Shown here: piece after piece, positions 1 through 9,068 of the stretch
Layout: every line of letters starts with the position of its first letter
Position numbering within the stretch: position 1 is the stretch's first letter
From: Klebsiella terrigena
GTDB lineage: Bacteria > Pseudomonadota > Gammaproteobacteria > Enterobacterales > Enterobacteriaceae
DNA: 64,000 nucleotides
Assembly (NCBI RefSeq): GCF_006539725.1
Contig: NZ_BJNO01000004.1
Location: forward strand, 124,001-188,000
Direction of reading: 5' to 3'
Notes under the pieces: generated by a model
What the model was told of the DNA's origin: nothing
The model's input: only the letters and a program-made list of their open reading frames with translations
Database searches by the model: none
Position numbers and translations under genes: made by a program

Positions 1-55
1 GCCAGACGCCAGCGCTAATTCCGACAGTAATCCCCGTAGCCGTGAGTCCGTTCAT
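1..55 (-). CDS. N-terminus of a small membrane protein (partial)
   Basis: Leftward start codon at 55-53, preceded by a strong GGAGGA ribosome binding site. Only 18 codons lie in the window. They read as a short hydrophobic start (MNGLTATGITVGISAGVW), which suggests the first membrane segment of an inner membrane protein. The pattern is reminiscent of the start of DUF1097 proteins such as YcdZ, but so short a stretch cannot settle the family. It is transcribed away from the ankyrin/all operon, so positions 56-319 must hold two divergent promoters. Confidence 0.5.
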   Translation of the reverse strand, partial: MNGLTATGITVGISAGVW

Positions 56-319
56 CTTGTCCTCCTCCGGATAATTGTTTCCAGGCGTCGTTATTACCTT
101 CGGCAACTATATATAAATAAAACCCGATTGCATTAAGGGGAATACGAAGAAACCAGCAAAGGGTGCACCACCGCACAGCCTGCATCTATTATTAAATAAT
201 ATTCAACAATCAGCCGCTTTCCGGCGAATAAATTTTAAGCGGGTTCTTTTATCATTTTTTCATTGCTATCCTCAGCCCATCAACCAAAATCGTCAGCGCA
301 AATTATCCGGAGCCGGTTT

Positions 320-925
320 ATGTCCAGGGAAAATCTCATCACTGAATACCTGTTAGCGGCGGAGCAAGGAAACCTCGCACAGTTAAAACAGTGCCTGCTC
401 AAGGGCGTTAATATTAATAGCGCTAACCGCCACGGCCAGACCGCCATCGTCCTCGCCAGCTTACATCAGCACTATGACTGCGTGGCGCAGCTTATTGCTG
501 CGGGGATCGATATTAATAAACAGGACCAGACCTGCTTAAACCCCTTCCTGATAAGCTGCCTGAATAATGATTTAACGCTGCTGCGCTTAATTCTTCCCGC
601 CGATCCGGACCTCAACTGCCTAACGCGTTTTGGCGGCGTCGGCCTGACGCCAGCCTGTGAAAAAGGCCATCTGGCGATCGTCAAAGAGCTGCTGACGCAG
701 ACCGGGATTAACGTTAATCACACCAACTTTGTCGGCTGGACGCCGCTGCTGGAAGCCATCGTACTCAACGACGGCGGCAGCACGCAGCAGGCGATCGTTG
801 CGCTGCTGCTGGAGCACGGCGCCAGCCCGCATATGACCGATAAATACGGCAGGACTCCGCTGGAGCTGGCGCGGGAAAAGGGCTTTAGCGCAATAGCCCG
901 CCTGCTGACTGCTGCGGGCGCCTAG
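320..925 (+). CDS. Ankyrin-repeat protein
   Basis: 201-residue cytosolic protein made almost wholly of ankyrin repeats. Units such as NANRHGQTAIVLAS-like, GWTPLLEAI and KYGRTPLELAREKG follow the 33-residue helix-turn-helix-loop pattern, and about five to six repeats can be counted. Such repeats bind partner proteins; no enzymatic domain is visible. The start at 320 is preferred because CGGAG lies about 7 bases upstream; an in-frame start at 263 would add 19 residues without a clear ribosome site. It is the first gene of a rightward run into allH (39-base gap, same frame), so it may be co-transcribed with the oxamate pathway. A link to that pathway is only inferred from position. Confidence 0.8.
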   Translation: MSRENLITEYLLAAEQGNLAQLKQCLLKGVNINSANRHGQTAIVLASLHQHYDCVAQLIAAGIDINKQDQTCLNPFLISCLNNDLTLLRLILPADPDLNCLTRFGGVGLTPACEKGHLAIVKELLTQTGINVNHTNFVGWTPLLEAIVLNDGGSTQQAIVALLLEHGASPHMTDKYGRTPLELAREKGFSAIARLLTAAGA

Positions 926-964
926 CCGAGGAGAACCGCTATCGACACCTCCAAACGGCGGTGT

Positions 965-1840
965 GTGCAAGCGCTAACTGCGGACGAAAGGTTTCTCGCG
1001 CAGCGCGGCAGCGGGCGGGTTGAACAGCGCTTTTCCCGGGCGGTAAACCTGTTTGTTCCGGGTCCGCAGCGGATGCTAACGCTGCTTTGCGCAGATTACG
1101 ACAACGCGCCCAACAGCTGTAGGTTGGCACTCACACACTTTGACAACCTGTTCCGGCCCGGCCAGCCGGTTCGCTTTCTTGATTCAGGCATCGCGTTTGG
1201 CGAGAGCGGATGGATAGAGACCTCGCAATGCCGGCGCTGGCAAATGACCAAACCCACGCTGAGCGACGAGCGCCTGCGGCATATTCCGTGGCGGCGCTGG
1301 AGCCAAACGCTCCGCCAGCAGCTGCACGACGATGAAACCTTATTTCTCTATCGCGGCAATAATCCTTTTCATCAGGAAATTAGCCGGCAATTACAGCAAC
1401 GCCGCCGCGCTTTATTAGCGGCCCTGCAGCAGGGAGATGAAATTACGCCAGCGGTGTCCTCTATGCTGGGGCTGGGTATTGGCCTGACGCCGTCGGCGGA
1501 TGATTATCTGGTTGGCCTCAGCGTTATTTTATTGCTCCCCGGACATCCGGGCGAAAAATACCGGAATGATTTTTTATTGGCCCTGCAGCGTGCCGGGAAT
1601 AATACCACCCCGCTCAGCGCCATAACCTTAGAAGCCGCATTAAACCAGCGTTACCGTGAAAGTATTGCGCGATTTATTCATTATTTACTGAATGAACCAG
1701 CGTCCTTTTCTATCGAGGCTATTGCCGATATTAAAAATATTGGCTCAAGCTCCGGCTGCGACATGCTGTACGGCATGGCGGACGCCTGCGCCCTGAGCCA
1801 AACGTATGGAGGAAATTATGTCAGTCAAAATAATCGTTAA
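965..1840 (+). CDS. allH: Oxamate carbamoyltransferase subunit AllH (DUF2877, YlbF)
   Basis: DUF2877 family protein related to E. coli YlbF/AllH, which with AllF and AllG makes the oxamate carbamoyltransferase of anaerobic allantoin use. The family signature GLGIGLTPSADDYLVG is present in the C-terminal half, and a second conserved glycine/serine patch (SSSGCDML) follows near the end. The start is uncertain. The listed start is GTG at 965, but the only good Shine-Dalgarno (AGGAGA, 929-934) sits about 30 bases upstream, at normal spacing to an in-frame ATC at 941. The 3' end overlaps the allF start by 23 bases, indicating translational coupling. Confidence 0.82.
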   Translation: MQALTADERFLAQRGSGRVEQRFSRAVNLFVPGPQRMLTLLCADYDNAPNSCRLALTHFDNLFRPGQPVRFLDSGIAFGESGWIETSQCRRWQMTKPTLSDERLRHIPWRRWSQTLRQQLHDDETLFLYRGNNPFHQEISRQLQQRRRALLAALQQGDEITPAVSSMLGLGIGLTPSADDYLVGLSVILLLPGHPGEKYRNDFLLALQRAGNNTTPLSAITLEAALNQRYRESIARFIHYLLNEPASFSIEAIADIKNIGSSSGCDMLYGMADACALSQTYGGNYVSQNNR

Positions 1841-3365
1841 GCCGAATACCTATTTTGATTCCGTTTCGCTGATGTCGATTTCGACCCGGGCCAATCAGCT
1901 CGACGGCGTCGAGCAGGCGTTTGTGGCGATGGCCACGGAGATGAACAAAGGGGTGCTGAAAAATCTCGGGCTGCTGACGCCGGAGCTGGCCGGGGCGAAA
2001 AACGGCGATCTGATGATCGTCATTAACGGTCGCGACGGCGCTGACAACGAACAAACCCTGGCGGCCATCGAAGAGCTGTTCCACAACAAGGCGCAGAGCG
2101 GCCAGCATGAAGCCCGCTACGCGACGCTTGCCAGCGCCAAAAAGCATCTCCCCGAGAGCAATCTGGCGGTGATTTCGGTCAACGGCCTGTTCGCCGCCCG
2201 GGAGGCCCGCCAGGCGCTGCAAAACGATCTTAACGTCATGCTGTTTTCCGATAACGTCACGCCGGAAGAGGAGCTGGCGCTGAAGCAGCTGGCCCATGAA
2301 AAAGGCCTGCTGATGATGGGGCCGGACTGCGGCACCGCCATCATTAACGGCACCGCCCTGTGCTTTGGCAACGCGGTGCGCCGCGGCAATATCGGGATTG
2401 TCGGCGCCTCCGGCACCGGCAGCCAGGAGCTGAGCGTTAGGATCCACGATTTCGGCGGCGGCGTGTCGCAGCTTATCGGCACCGGCGGGCGCGATCTGAG
2501 CGAAAAAATCGGCGGCCTGATGATGCTGGACGCCATCGGGATGCTGGAAGACGATCCGCAGACCGAGATCATCGTCCTGATCTCAAAACCCCCGGCTCCG
2601 GCGGTGGCGCGTAGAGTCATTGAACGCGCCCGCGCCTGCCGCAAGCCGGTGGTGGCCTGCTTCCTCGGTCGCGCCGAAGCGCCTGCGGATGAGAGCGGCC
2701 TGCAGTTTGCCCGCGGCACCTACGACGCGGCGCTGAAAGCGGTCGCGCTCTGCGGCATTACGCCGGCGGGCAGCGATCGCCTGGCGGCGGATCGGGCGCT
2801 GATTGCCGACGTTCGCGCACGCCTGACCCCGCAGCAGAAGTATATTCGTGGCCTGTTCTGCGGCGGCACCCTGTGCGATGAGACGATGTTTGCGCTGCTG
2901 GAACACGAGGCCGAGGTCTACAGCAATATTCACCCCGACCCGGCCCTGCGCCTGACGGATATCAACCGCAGCGTCGGGCATACCTTCCTCGACTTCGGCG
3001 ATGACGACTTCACCAACGGCAGACCGCACCCGATGATCGACCCGACCAGCCGCATCCAGCGGCTATTGCAGGAGGCGCGCGATCCGCAGGTCGCCGTTAT
3101 CGTTATGGATTTCGTGCTGGGCTTCGGCTCCCACGAAGATCCCGCCGGCGCGATGCTGGAGGCGATCAAGCAGGCGCAGGCCATTGCCGCCGCCGACGGG
3201 CGCCCGCTGGCGATCCTCGGCTACGTGCTCGGCACCGACCTCGATACCCCTTCCCTGGAACAACAGCGCCGCCGGCTTAGCGATGCGGGCGTCATTCTGG
3301 CCAGCAGCAGCAGCCATACCGGCCTGCTGGCGCGTGAATTTATCTGCAAAGGAGAGAAAGCCTGA
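1818..3365 (+). CDS. allF: Oxamate carbamoyltransferase subunit AllF (FdrA)
   Basis: 515-residue FdrA-family protein with a succinyl-CoA-synthetase-alpha-like fold. The glycine-rich stretch GIVGASGTGSQE around residue 195 and the following IGTGGRDL are typical of the CoA-binding/ligase superfamily. In E. coli FdrA (AllF) acts with YlbE (AllG) and YlbF (AllH) on oxamate and carbamoyl phosphate. The start at 1818 (MSVKIIVK) is chosen over 1806 because TGGAGGA lies directly in front of it. It overlaps allH by 23 bases, and its stop shares one base with the allG start (TGATG), as in a tightly coupled operon. Substrate assignment rests on family knowledge. Confidence 0.9.
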   Translation: MSVKIIVKPNTYFDSVSLMSISTRANQLDGVEQAFVAMATEMNKGVLKNLGLLTPELAGAKNGDLMIVINGRDGADNEQTLAAIEELFHNKAQSGQHEARYATLASAKKHLPESNLAVISVNGLFAAREARQALQNDLNVMLFSDNVTPEEELALKQLAHEKGLLMMGPDCGTAIINGTALCFGNAVRRGNIGIVGASGTGSQELSVRIHDFGGGVSQLIGTGGRDLSEKIGGLMMLDAIGMLEDDPQTEIIVLISKPPAPAVARRVIERARACRKPVVACFLGRAEAPADESGLQFARGTYDAALKAVALCGITPAGSDRLAADRALIADVRARLTPQQKYIRGLFCGGTLCDETMFALLEHEAEVYSNIHPDPALRLTDINRSVGHTFLDFGDDDFTNGRPHPMIDPTSRIQRLLQEARDPQVAVIVMDFVLGFGSHEDPAGAMLEAIKQAQAIAAADGRPLAILGYVLGTDLDTPSLEQQRRRLSDAGVILASSSSHTGLLAREFICKGEKA

Positions 3366-4783
3366 TGAGCCAGCCACTATTCAACCAGCCGCTGAACGTG
3401 ATTAACGTTGGGATCGCCCTGTTCAGCGAGGATCTGAAAAAGCAGCACGTCGCCGTTACCCAGCTCGACTGGACGCCACCGGGTCAGGGCAATATGCAGG
3501 TCGTGCAGGCGCTGGACGCCATCGCCGACTCCGCGCTGGCCGACAAAATCGCCGCCGCCAACCGGCAGGCGCTGGAGCGCATTATTCAGTCGCACCCGGT
3601 GCTGACCGGCTTCGATCAGGCCATTAACGTAGTTCCCGGCATGACCGCCAAAACCATCCTCCACGCCGGGCCGCCGGTCAAATGGGAGCAGATGTGCGGC
3701 GCGATGAAGGGCGCGGTGACCGGGGCGCTGGTGTTCGAAGGCCTGGCGCAGGATTTGAATGAGGCCGCAGAGCTGGCGGCCTCCGGGGAGATCATCTTCT
3801 CACCGTGCCACGAGCACGACTGCGTCGGCTCAATGGCGGGGGTCACCTCGGCCTCAATGTTCATGCATATTGTCGAGAATAAAACCTACGGCAACGTCGC
3901 GTTTACCAACATGAGCGAGCAGATGGCGAAGATCCTGCGCATGGGGGCCAACGACCAGAGCGTTATCGATCGCCTTAACTGGATGCGCGACGTGCAGGGG
4001 CCGATGCTGCGGGAGGCGATGAAGATCGTCGGCGAAATCGACCTGCGCCTGATGCTGGCCCAGGCCCTGCATATGGGCGACGAGTGCCACAACCGCAACA
4101 ATGCGGGCACCACTCTGCTGATTCAGGCGCTGACGCCGGGCATTATTCAGGCCGGCTACTCCGTTGAGCAGCAGCGCCAGGTCTTCGAGTTTGTCGCCAG
4201 CAGCGACTACTTCTCCGGCCCGACGTGGATGGCGATGTGCAAAGCGGCGATGGACGCGGCCCACGGCATTGAGTACAGCACCGTGGTCACCACCATGGCG
4301 CGCAACGGCGTCGAGTTCGGTCTGCGGGTCAGCGGCCTGCCGGGAGAGTGGTTTACCGGCCCGGCCCAGCAGGTTATCGGTCCGATGTTTGCCGGCTATA
4401 AACCGGAAGACTCCGGGCTGGATATCGGCGATAGCGCGATTACCGAAACCTACGGCATCGGCGGCTTTGCGATGGCGACGGCGCCGGCTATCGTCGCGCT
4501 GGTGGGCGGCACGGTTGAGGAGGCTATCGACTTTTCGCGCCAGATGCGCGAAATCACCCTCGGCGAAAACCCCAACGTCACCATTCCGCTGCTCGGCTTT
4601 ATGGGCGTCCCGACCGCCATCGATATTACCCGCGTCGGCAGCAGCGGCATTCTGCCGGTGATCAATACCGCCATCGCCCATAAGGATGCCGGGATCGGCA
4701 TGATCGGCGCCGGCATTGTCCACCCGCCGTTCGCCTGCTTTGAAAAGGCCATTTTGCGCTGGAGCGAGCGTTACCTCGCGTAG
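3365..4783 (+). CDS. allG: Oxamate carbamoyltransferase subunit AllG (YlbE, DUF1116)
   Basis: 472-residue DUF1116 family protein, the YlbE/AllG component of oxamate carbamoyltransferase. Visible family features are the conserved GPPVKWEQMCGAMKGA segment near residue 100, the HEHDCVGSMAGVTS stretch near residue 145 and DECHNRNNAGT near residue 240. Length matches the E. coli protein. It is cytosolic, with no signal peptide. The start overlaps the allF stop by one base and the gene is followed by allK after 79 bases, so the four genes form one unit: two subunits plus AllH move the carbamoyl group and AllK makes ATP from it. Confidence 0.88.
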   Translation: MSQPLFNQPLNVINVGIALFSEDLKKQHVAVTQLDWTPPGQGNMQVVQALDAIADSALADKIAAANRQALERIIQSHPVLTGFDQAINVVPGMTAKTILHAGPPVKWEQMCGAMKGAVTGALVFEGLAQDLNEAAELAASGEIIFSPCHEHDCVGSMAGVTSASMFMHIVENKTYGNVAFTNMSEQMAKILRMGANDQSVIDRLNWMRDVQGPMLREAMKIVGEIDLRLMLAQALHMGDECHNRNNAGTTLLIQALTPGIIQAGYSVEQQRQVFEFVASSDYFSGPTWMAMCKAAMDAAHGIEYSTVVTTMARNGVEFGLRVSGLPGEWFTGPAQQVIGPMFAGYKPEDSGLDIGDSAITETYGIGGFAMATAPAIVALVGGTVEEAIDFSRQMREITLGENPNVTIPLLGFMGVPTAIDITRVGSSGILPVINTAIAHKDAGIGMIGAGIVHPPFACFEKAILRWSERYLA

Positions 4784-4862
4784 CAAAGGGTTCCCCGGGG
4801 GCGCCGCTCCCGGGCAACGGCGAACAACCAAAACTCTTACCCTCTGTAGCGGAACCCGGACA

Positions 4863-5813
4863 ATGAAAGAACTCGTGGTCGTTGCCATTGGCGGCAACAG
4901 CATCATCAAAGATAACGCCAGCCAGTCGGTTGAGCATCAGGCCGAAGCCGTGAGAGCCGTGGCGGATACGGTACTGGAGATGCTGGCATCGGACTATAAC
5001 ATCGTGCTCACCCACGGCAACGGGCCGCAGGTTGGGCTGGATCTCCGTCGCGCCGAAATCGCCCACGAGCGCGAAGGCCTGCCGCTCACTCCGCTGGCCA
5101 ACTGCGTTGCCGATACCCAGGGCGGCATCGGCTATCTGATCCAGCAGGCGCTCAATAATCGTCTGGCCCATCGCGGCGAGCAGAAGGCGGTCACCGTCGT
5201 CACCCAGGTTGAGGTGGACAAAAACGATCCCGGTTTTGCCCATCCCACCAAGCCGATTGGCGCATTTTTTAGCGCATCCCAGCGCGACGAACTGCAGCTG
5301 GCGCATCCCGACTGGCGCTTCGTCGAAGATGCCGGGCGCGGCTATCGCCGGGTGGTGGCCTCGCCGGAGCCAAAGCGCATCGTCGAGGCCGAGGCGATTA
5401 AAACCCTCGCCCGCCAGGGCTTCCTGGTCATCGGCGCCGGCGGCGGCGGTATTCCGGTCGTGCGCGGCGAAGGCGGCGATTATCAGAGCGTGGATGCGGT
5501 CATCGATAAAGACCTCTCTACCGCGCTGCTGGCGCGGGAAATTCACGCCGACGTGCTGGTTATTACCACCGGCGTCGAAAAGGTGTGCATTCATTTTGGC
5601 AAAGCCAACCAGCAGGCGCTGGGAACGGTGACGGTCGGCGAGATGACCCGCTATCTGCAGGAGGGCCACTTTCCGGCGGGCAGCATGCTGCCGAAAATCG
5701 TCGCCAGCCTGGCCTTCTTAGCCCACGGCGGCAGCCGGGTCATTATTACCACCCCCGAACGCCTGCCCGCCGCGCTGCGCGGGGAAACGGGCACCCATAT
5801 TGTGCATAACTAA
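4863..5813 (+). CDS. allK: Carbamate kinase AllK (ArcC/YbcF family)
   Basis: 316-residue carbamate kinase of the amino acid kinase superfamily. It converts carbamoyl phosphate plus ADP to carbamate and ATP, giving the energy yield of the oxamate branch. Signatures are the N-terminal AIGGNSI loop, THGNGPQVG near residue 53, AGGGGIPV near residue 206 and VDAVIDKDL before the last third. The start at 4863 is chosen because it gives the normal family N-terminus (MKELVVVAIGGN); the open frame extends upstream to 4716 without homology. In E. coli the equivalent ybcF also follows fdrA-ylbE-ylbF, next to purK; here purK is about 47 kb away. Confidence 0.92.
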   Translation: MKELVVVAIGGNSIIKDNASQSVEHQAEAVRAVADTVLEMLASDYNIVLTHGNGPQVGLDLRRAEIAHEREGLPLTPLANCVADTQGGIGYLIQQALNNRLAHRGEQKAVTVVTQVEVDKNDPGFAHPTKPIGAFFSASQRDELQLAHPDWRFVEDAGRGYRRVVASPEPKRIVEAEAIKTLARQGFLVIGAGGGGIPVVRGEGGDYQSVDAVIDKDLSTALLAREIHADVLVITTGVEKVCIHFGKANQQALGTVTVGEMTRYLQEGHFPAGSMLPKIVASLAFLAHGGSRVIITTPERLPAALRGETGTHIVHN

Positions 5814-5837
5814 CGGCGCATAGCTTAAGGAAGAAAG

Positions 5838-7226
5838 ATGAATAACGACAATAGCCGCCGGGAGTTTCTCACCCGCAGTGGAAAAATAGCCGCCGCCGCG
5901 GCCCTGCTCGGCGCAGCGGCCCCCTCGGCCTACGCGGACGGCGGCAGCCCGGCCGCCTGCAGCGATCCCCAGGGGACCACGAGCCTCGGCGATAAACACT
6001 ACTACCTCGACAACGTGCTGCTGGAGAGCGGCTTCGAGTATGAGAACGGGGCGGTAGTCCATACCCGCACCGAGCTGCAGACCCTGGAGATTCGCGACGG
6101 GAAAATAGCGGCCCTGCGGAGCAATAAAAGCCATCCCGATGCCACCCTCCCCCGCTACGACGCGGCGGGCATGCTGATGCTCCCGGCGATGCGCGACATG
6201 CATATTCACCTCGATAAAACCTTTTACGGCGGCCCGTGGCGCTCCCTGAACCGCCCGGCGGGCACCACAATTCAGGATATGATTAAGCTTGAGCAGAAGC
6301 TCCTGCCGGAGCTGCAGCCCTATACCCAGCAGCACGCAGAGAAGCTGATCGATCTTATCCAGTCCAAAGGCTCCACCGTGGCCCGCAGCCACTGCAATAT
6401 CGAACCGACCTCGGGGCTCAAAAACCTCGAAAATCTGCAGGCGGTGCTGGCACGGCGCAGTCCGGGATTCGAATGTGAAATCGTCGCCTTCCCGCAGCAC
6501 GGCCTGCTGCTGTCGCACTCCGAGTCGCTGGTACGCGAAGCGATGCAGGCCGGGGCGCACTATGTCGGCGGCCTGGACCCGACCAACGTCGACGGCGCAA
6601 TGGAGAAGTCGCTCGATACGATGTTCCAGATAGCGCTGGACTATGACAAAGGGGTCGATATACATCTGCACGAAACCAGCCCGGCGGGCGTGGCGGCGAT
6701 AAACTACATGGTAGAAACCGTGGAGAAAACCCCGCAGCTGAAGGGCAAGCTGACCATCAGCCACGCCTTTGCCCTGGCGACCCTCAACGAACGGCAGGTC
6801 GCGGCGATTGCCGAGCGCATGGCGGCCACGCAGATAACCATCGCCTCAACCGTGCCGATCGGTACCCTGCATATGCCGCTGAGCCAGCTGCGTGAGAAAG
6901 GCGTGTTTGTGATGACCGGTACCGACAGCGTTATCGATCACTGGTCGCCGTACGGCCTCGGCGACATGCTGGAGAAGGCCAACCTCTACGCCCAGCTCTA
7001 CATTCGCCCGAATGAGCAGACGCTCTCCCGTTCGCTGGCGATTGCCACCGGCGACGTGCTGCCGCTGAACGATAAGGGCGAGCGCGTGTGGCCCAAAGTC
7101 CAGGACGACGCCAGCTTCGTGCTGGTTGACGCCTCCTGCTCCGCCGAAGCGGTGGCGCGTATTTCGCCGCGCGCCGCAACCTTCCACCGGGGCCGAATGG
7201 TCTGGGGCAGCGTCGGCCGCGCCTGA
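5838..7226 (+). CDS. Tat-exported metal-dependent amidohydrolase (cytosine-deaminase-like)
   Basis: 462-residue amidohydrolase-superfamily enzyme. The N-terminus carries a twin-arginine signal (SRREFLTRSGK followed by an alanine-rich hydrophobic stretch and a possible AYA cleavage site), so it is predicted to fold in the cytoplasm and act in the periplasm. Metal-site motifs are MHIHLDKTF (HxH), HLHET, SHAFAL and GTDSVIDHWSP, the order seen in cytosine deaminase and related cyclic amide hydrolases. Start 5838 has AAGGAAGA in front. It follows allK by 24 bases in the same direction, so it probably supplies or processes a substrate for the oxamate pathway. The actual substrate is unknown. Confidence 0.82.
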   Translation: MNNDNSRREFLTRSGKIAAAAALLGAAAPSAYADGGSPAACSDPQGTTSLGDKHYYLDNVLLESGFEYENGAVVHTRTELQTLEIRDGKIAALRSNKSHPDATLPRYDAAGMLMLPAMRDMHIHLDKTFYGGPWRSLNRPAGTTIQDMIKLEQKLLPELQPYTQQHAEKLIDLIQSKGSTVARSHCNIEPTSGLKNLENLQAVLARRSPGFECEIVAFPQHGLLLSHSESLVREAMQAGAHYVGGLDPTNVDGAMEKSLDTMFQIALDYDKGVDIHLHETSPAGVAAINYMVETVEKTPQLKGKLTISHAFALATLNERQVAAIAERMAATQITIASTVPIGTLHMPLSQLREKGVFVMTGTDSVIDHWSPYGLGDMLEKANLYAQLYIRPNEQTLSRSLAIATGDVLPLNDKGERVWPKVQDDASFVLVDASCSAEAVARISPRAATFHRGRMVWGSVGRA

Positions 7227-7240
7227 CGGCAGGCGGACAT

Positions 7241-7284
7241 AAAAAAGCCCCGGGACGCCGACGCGCCTCGGGGCTTTGCTTTTT
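7241..7284. terminator. Bidirectional Rho-independent terminator
   Basis: Inverted repeat AAAGCCCCG ... CGGGGCTTT with a 14-base loop, A-rich on the left and T-rich on the right. It lies between the converging amidohydrolase and lysU and can stop transcription from both sides. Confidence 0.85.
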
Positions 7285-7292
7285 ACGGTCGC

Positions 7293-8810
7293 TTATTTCT
7301 GCGGACGCATCGCCGGGAACAGGATCACGTCGCGGATGGTGTGGCTGTTGGTAAACAGCATCACCATTCGGTCGATACCAATGCCCAGACCGGCGGTCGG
7401 CGGCAGGCCATACTCCAGCGCGGTCACGTAGTCTTCGTCGTAGAACATCGCTTCGTCGTCGCCGGCGGCCTTGGCGTTCACCTGGTCGAGGAAGCGCTGC
7501 GCCTGGTCTTCGGCGTCGTTGAGCTCGCTGAAGCCGTTGCCGATTTCACGTCCGCCGATAAAGAACTCAAAGCGGTCGGTGATCTCCGGATTGGCGTCGT
7601 TACGCCGCGCCAGAGGCGACACTTCTGCCGGGTACTCGGTGATGAAGGTCGGCTGAATCAGGTGCGCTTCCGCCACTTCGTCAAAGATTTCGGTGACGAT
7701 GCGGCCCAGGCCCCAGCTCTTCTCAACGTTGATGCCGATAGATTCGGCAATCGCTTTCGCCGCGTCGAAGCTATCGAGATCCGCCATCTCAGTTTGCGGA
7801 CGATATTTCTTGATAGCCTCGCGCATGGTCAGCTTTTCAAACGGCTTGCCGAAGTCGAAAACCTGGTCGCCGTAAGGCACTTCGGTTTTACCCAGCACGG
7901 TCTGCGCCAGGGTGCGGAACAGCGACTCGGTGAGTTCGATCAGATCTTTGTAATCCGCGTACGCCATATAGAGTTCCATCATGGTGAACTCGGGGTTATG
8001 GCGCACGGAGATGCCTTCGTTACGGAAGTTACGGTTGATCTCAAAGACGCGCTCGAAGCCGCCAACGACCAGGCGTTTAAGGTACAGTTCCGGCGCAATG
8101 CGCAGGTACATGTCCATGTCCAGCGCGTTGTGGTGGGTGATAAACGGACGGGCTGACGCGCCGCCCGGGATCACCTGCATCATCGGGGTTTCGACTTCCA
8201 TAAAGCCGCGAGCCACCATGAACTGACGCATCGTCGCGAGGATCTGCGAGCGTACTTTAAAGGTGTGGCGCGAGGCGTCATTGGAAATCAGATCCAGATA
8301 GCGCTGGCGATAGCGCGCCTCCTGATCCTGCAGGCCGTGGAACTTATCCGGCAGCGGGCGCAGGGCTTTGGTCAGCAGACGCAGCTCGCTGCAGTGGATC
8401 GACAGCTCGCCGGTTTGGGTCTTGAACAGCTTACCGCGGGCGGCGATGATGTCGCCGAGGTCCCACTTTTTAAACTGCTCGTTGTAGACGCCTTCCGGCA
8501 GATCGTCACGCGCCACGTACAGCTGGATACGGCCGCCAACGTCCTGCAAGGTCACGAAGGAGGCTTTACCCATGATACGACGGGTCATCATGCGGCCAGC
8601 CACGGAGACTTCAACGTTCAAGGAGGTGAGCGCTTCGTTGTCCTTGCCGTCAAATTCAGCGTGCAGCTGGTCAGAGGTATGGTCACGGCGAAAATCGTTC
8701 GGGAACGGGATACCCTGCTCGCGCAGCGCAGCCAGCTTTTCACGACGGCTTTTCAGTTCATTATTAAGGTCAATTGCCTCATCGGCACTTTGTGCTTGTT
8801 GTTCAGACAT
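7293..8810 (-). CDS. lysU: Lysyl-tRNA synthetase, LysU type
   Basis: 505-residue class II lysyl-tRNA synthetase that charges tRNA-Lys. It has the OB-fold anticodon domain (about residues 65-150) and the catalytic core with [18 protein letters not shown] (motif 2) and [13 protein letters not shown] (motif 3). Several positions agree with E. coli LysU rather than LysS, for instance the C-terminal [18 protein letters not shown] and IPGGASARP, and its neighbours dtpC and cadA are those of lysU in E. coli. Other positions look LysS-like, so the paralogue call rests partly on context. The start has GAGGAA upstream. The 258 bases between it and dtpC show no gene. Confidence 0.9.
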   Translation of the reverse strand: MSEQQAQSADEAIDLNNELKSRREKLAALREQGIPFPNDFRRDHTSDQLHAEFDGKDNEALTSLNVEVSVAGRMMTRRIMGKASFVTLQDVGGRIQLYVARDDLPEGVYNEQFKKWDLGDIIAARGKLFKTQTGELSIHCSELRLLTKALRPLPDKFHGLQDQEARYRQRYLDLISNDASRHTFKVRSQILATMRQFMVARGFMEVETPMMQVIPGGASARPFITHHNALDMDMYLRIAPELYLKRLVVGGFERVFEINRNFRNEGISVRHNPEFTMMELYMAYADYKDLIELTESLFRTLAQTVLGKTEVPYGDQVFDFGKPFEKLTMREAIKKYRPQTEMADLDSFDAAKAIAESIGINVEKSWGLGRIVTEIFDEVAEAHLIQPTFITEYPAEVSPLARRNDANPEITDRFEFFIGGREIGNGFSELNDAEDQAQRFLDQVNAKAAGDDEAMFYDEDYVTALEYGLPPTAGLGIGIDRMVMLFTNSHTIRDVILFPAMRPQK

Positions 8811-9068
8811 GTTGGTTCCTCATAACCCTGCTTTCAAACTTGCTTCGATAATTGAACCAGGTCACCATCCAGCGCGGCCCGTCTCGGGCGCTATCGCCGG
8901 AGAACAATCTTAACGAACCTGGCTTCACTTCCGGCTGATCTCACTCAGCCATCGCTTCACTAACGATTTTTTATCTTAGGCTTCCGCGCCAGCCAGAATA
9001 TCCTCCTCCTGATTATTGAACGGTGCAAGGAGCGTATGCCGCTCCCGCACCTGAGATAGCCTCAGGCC

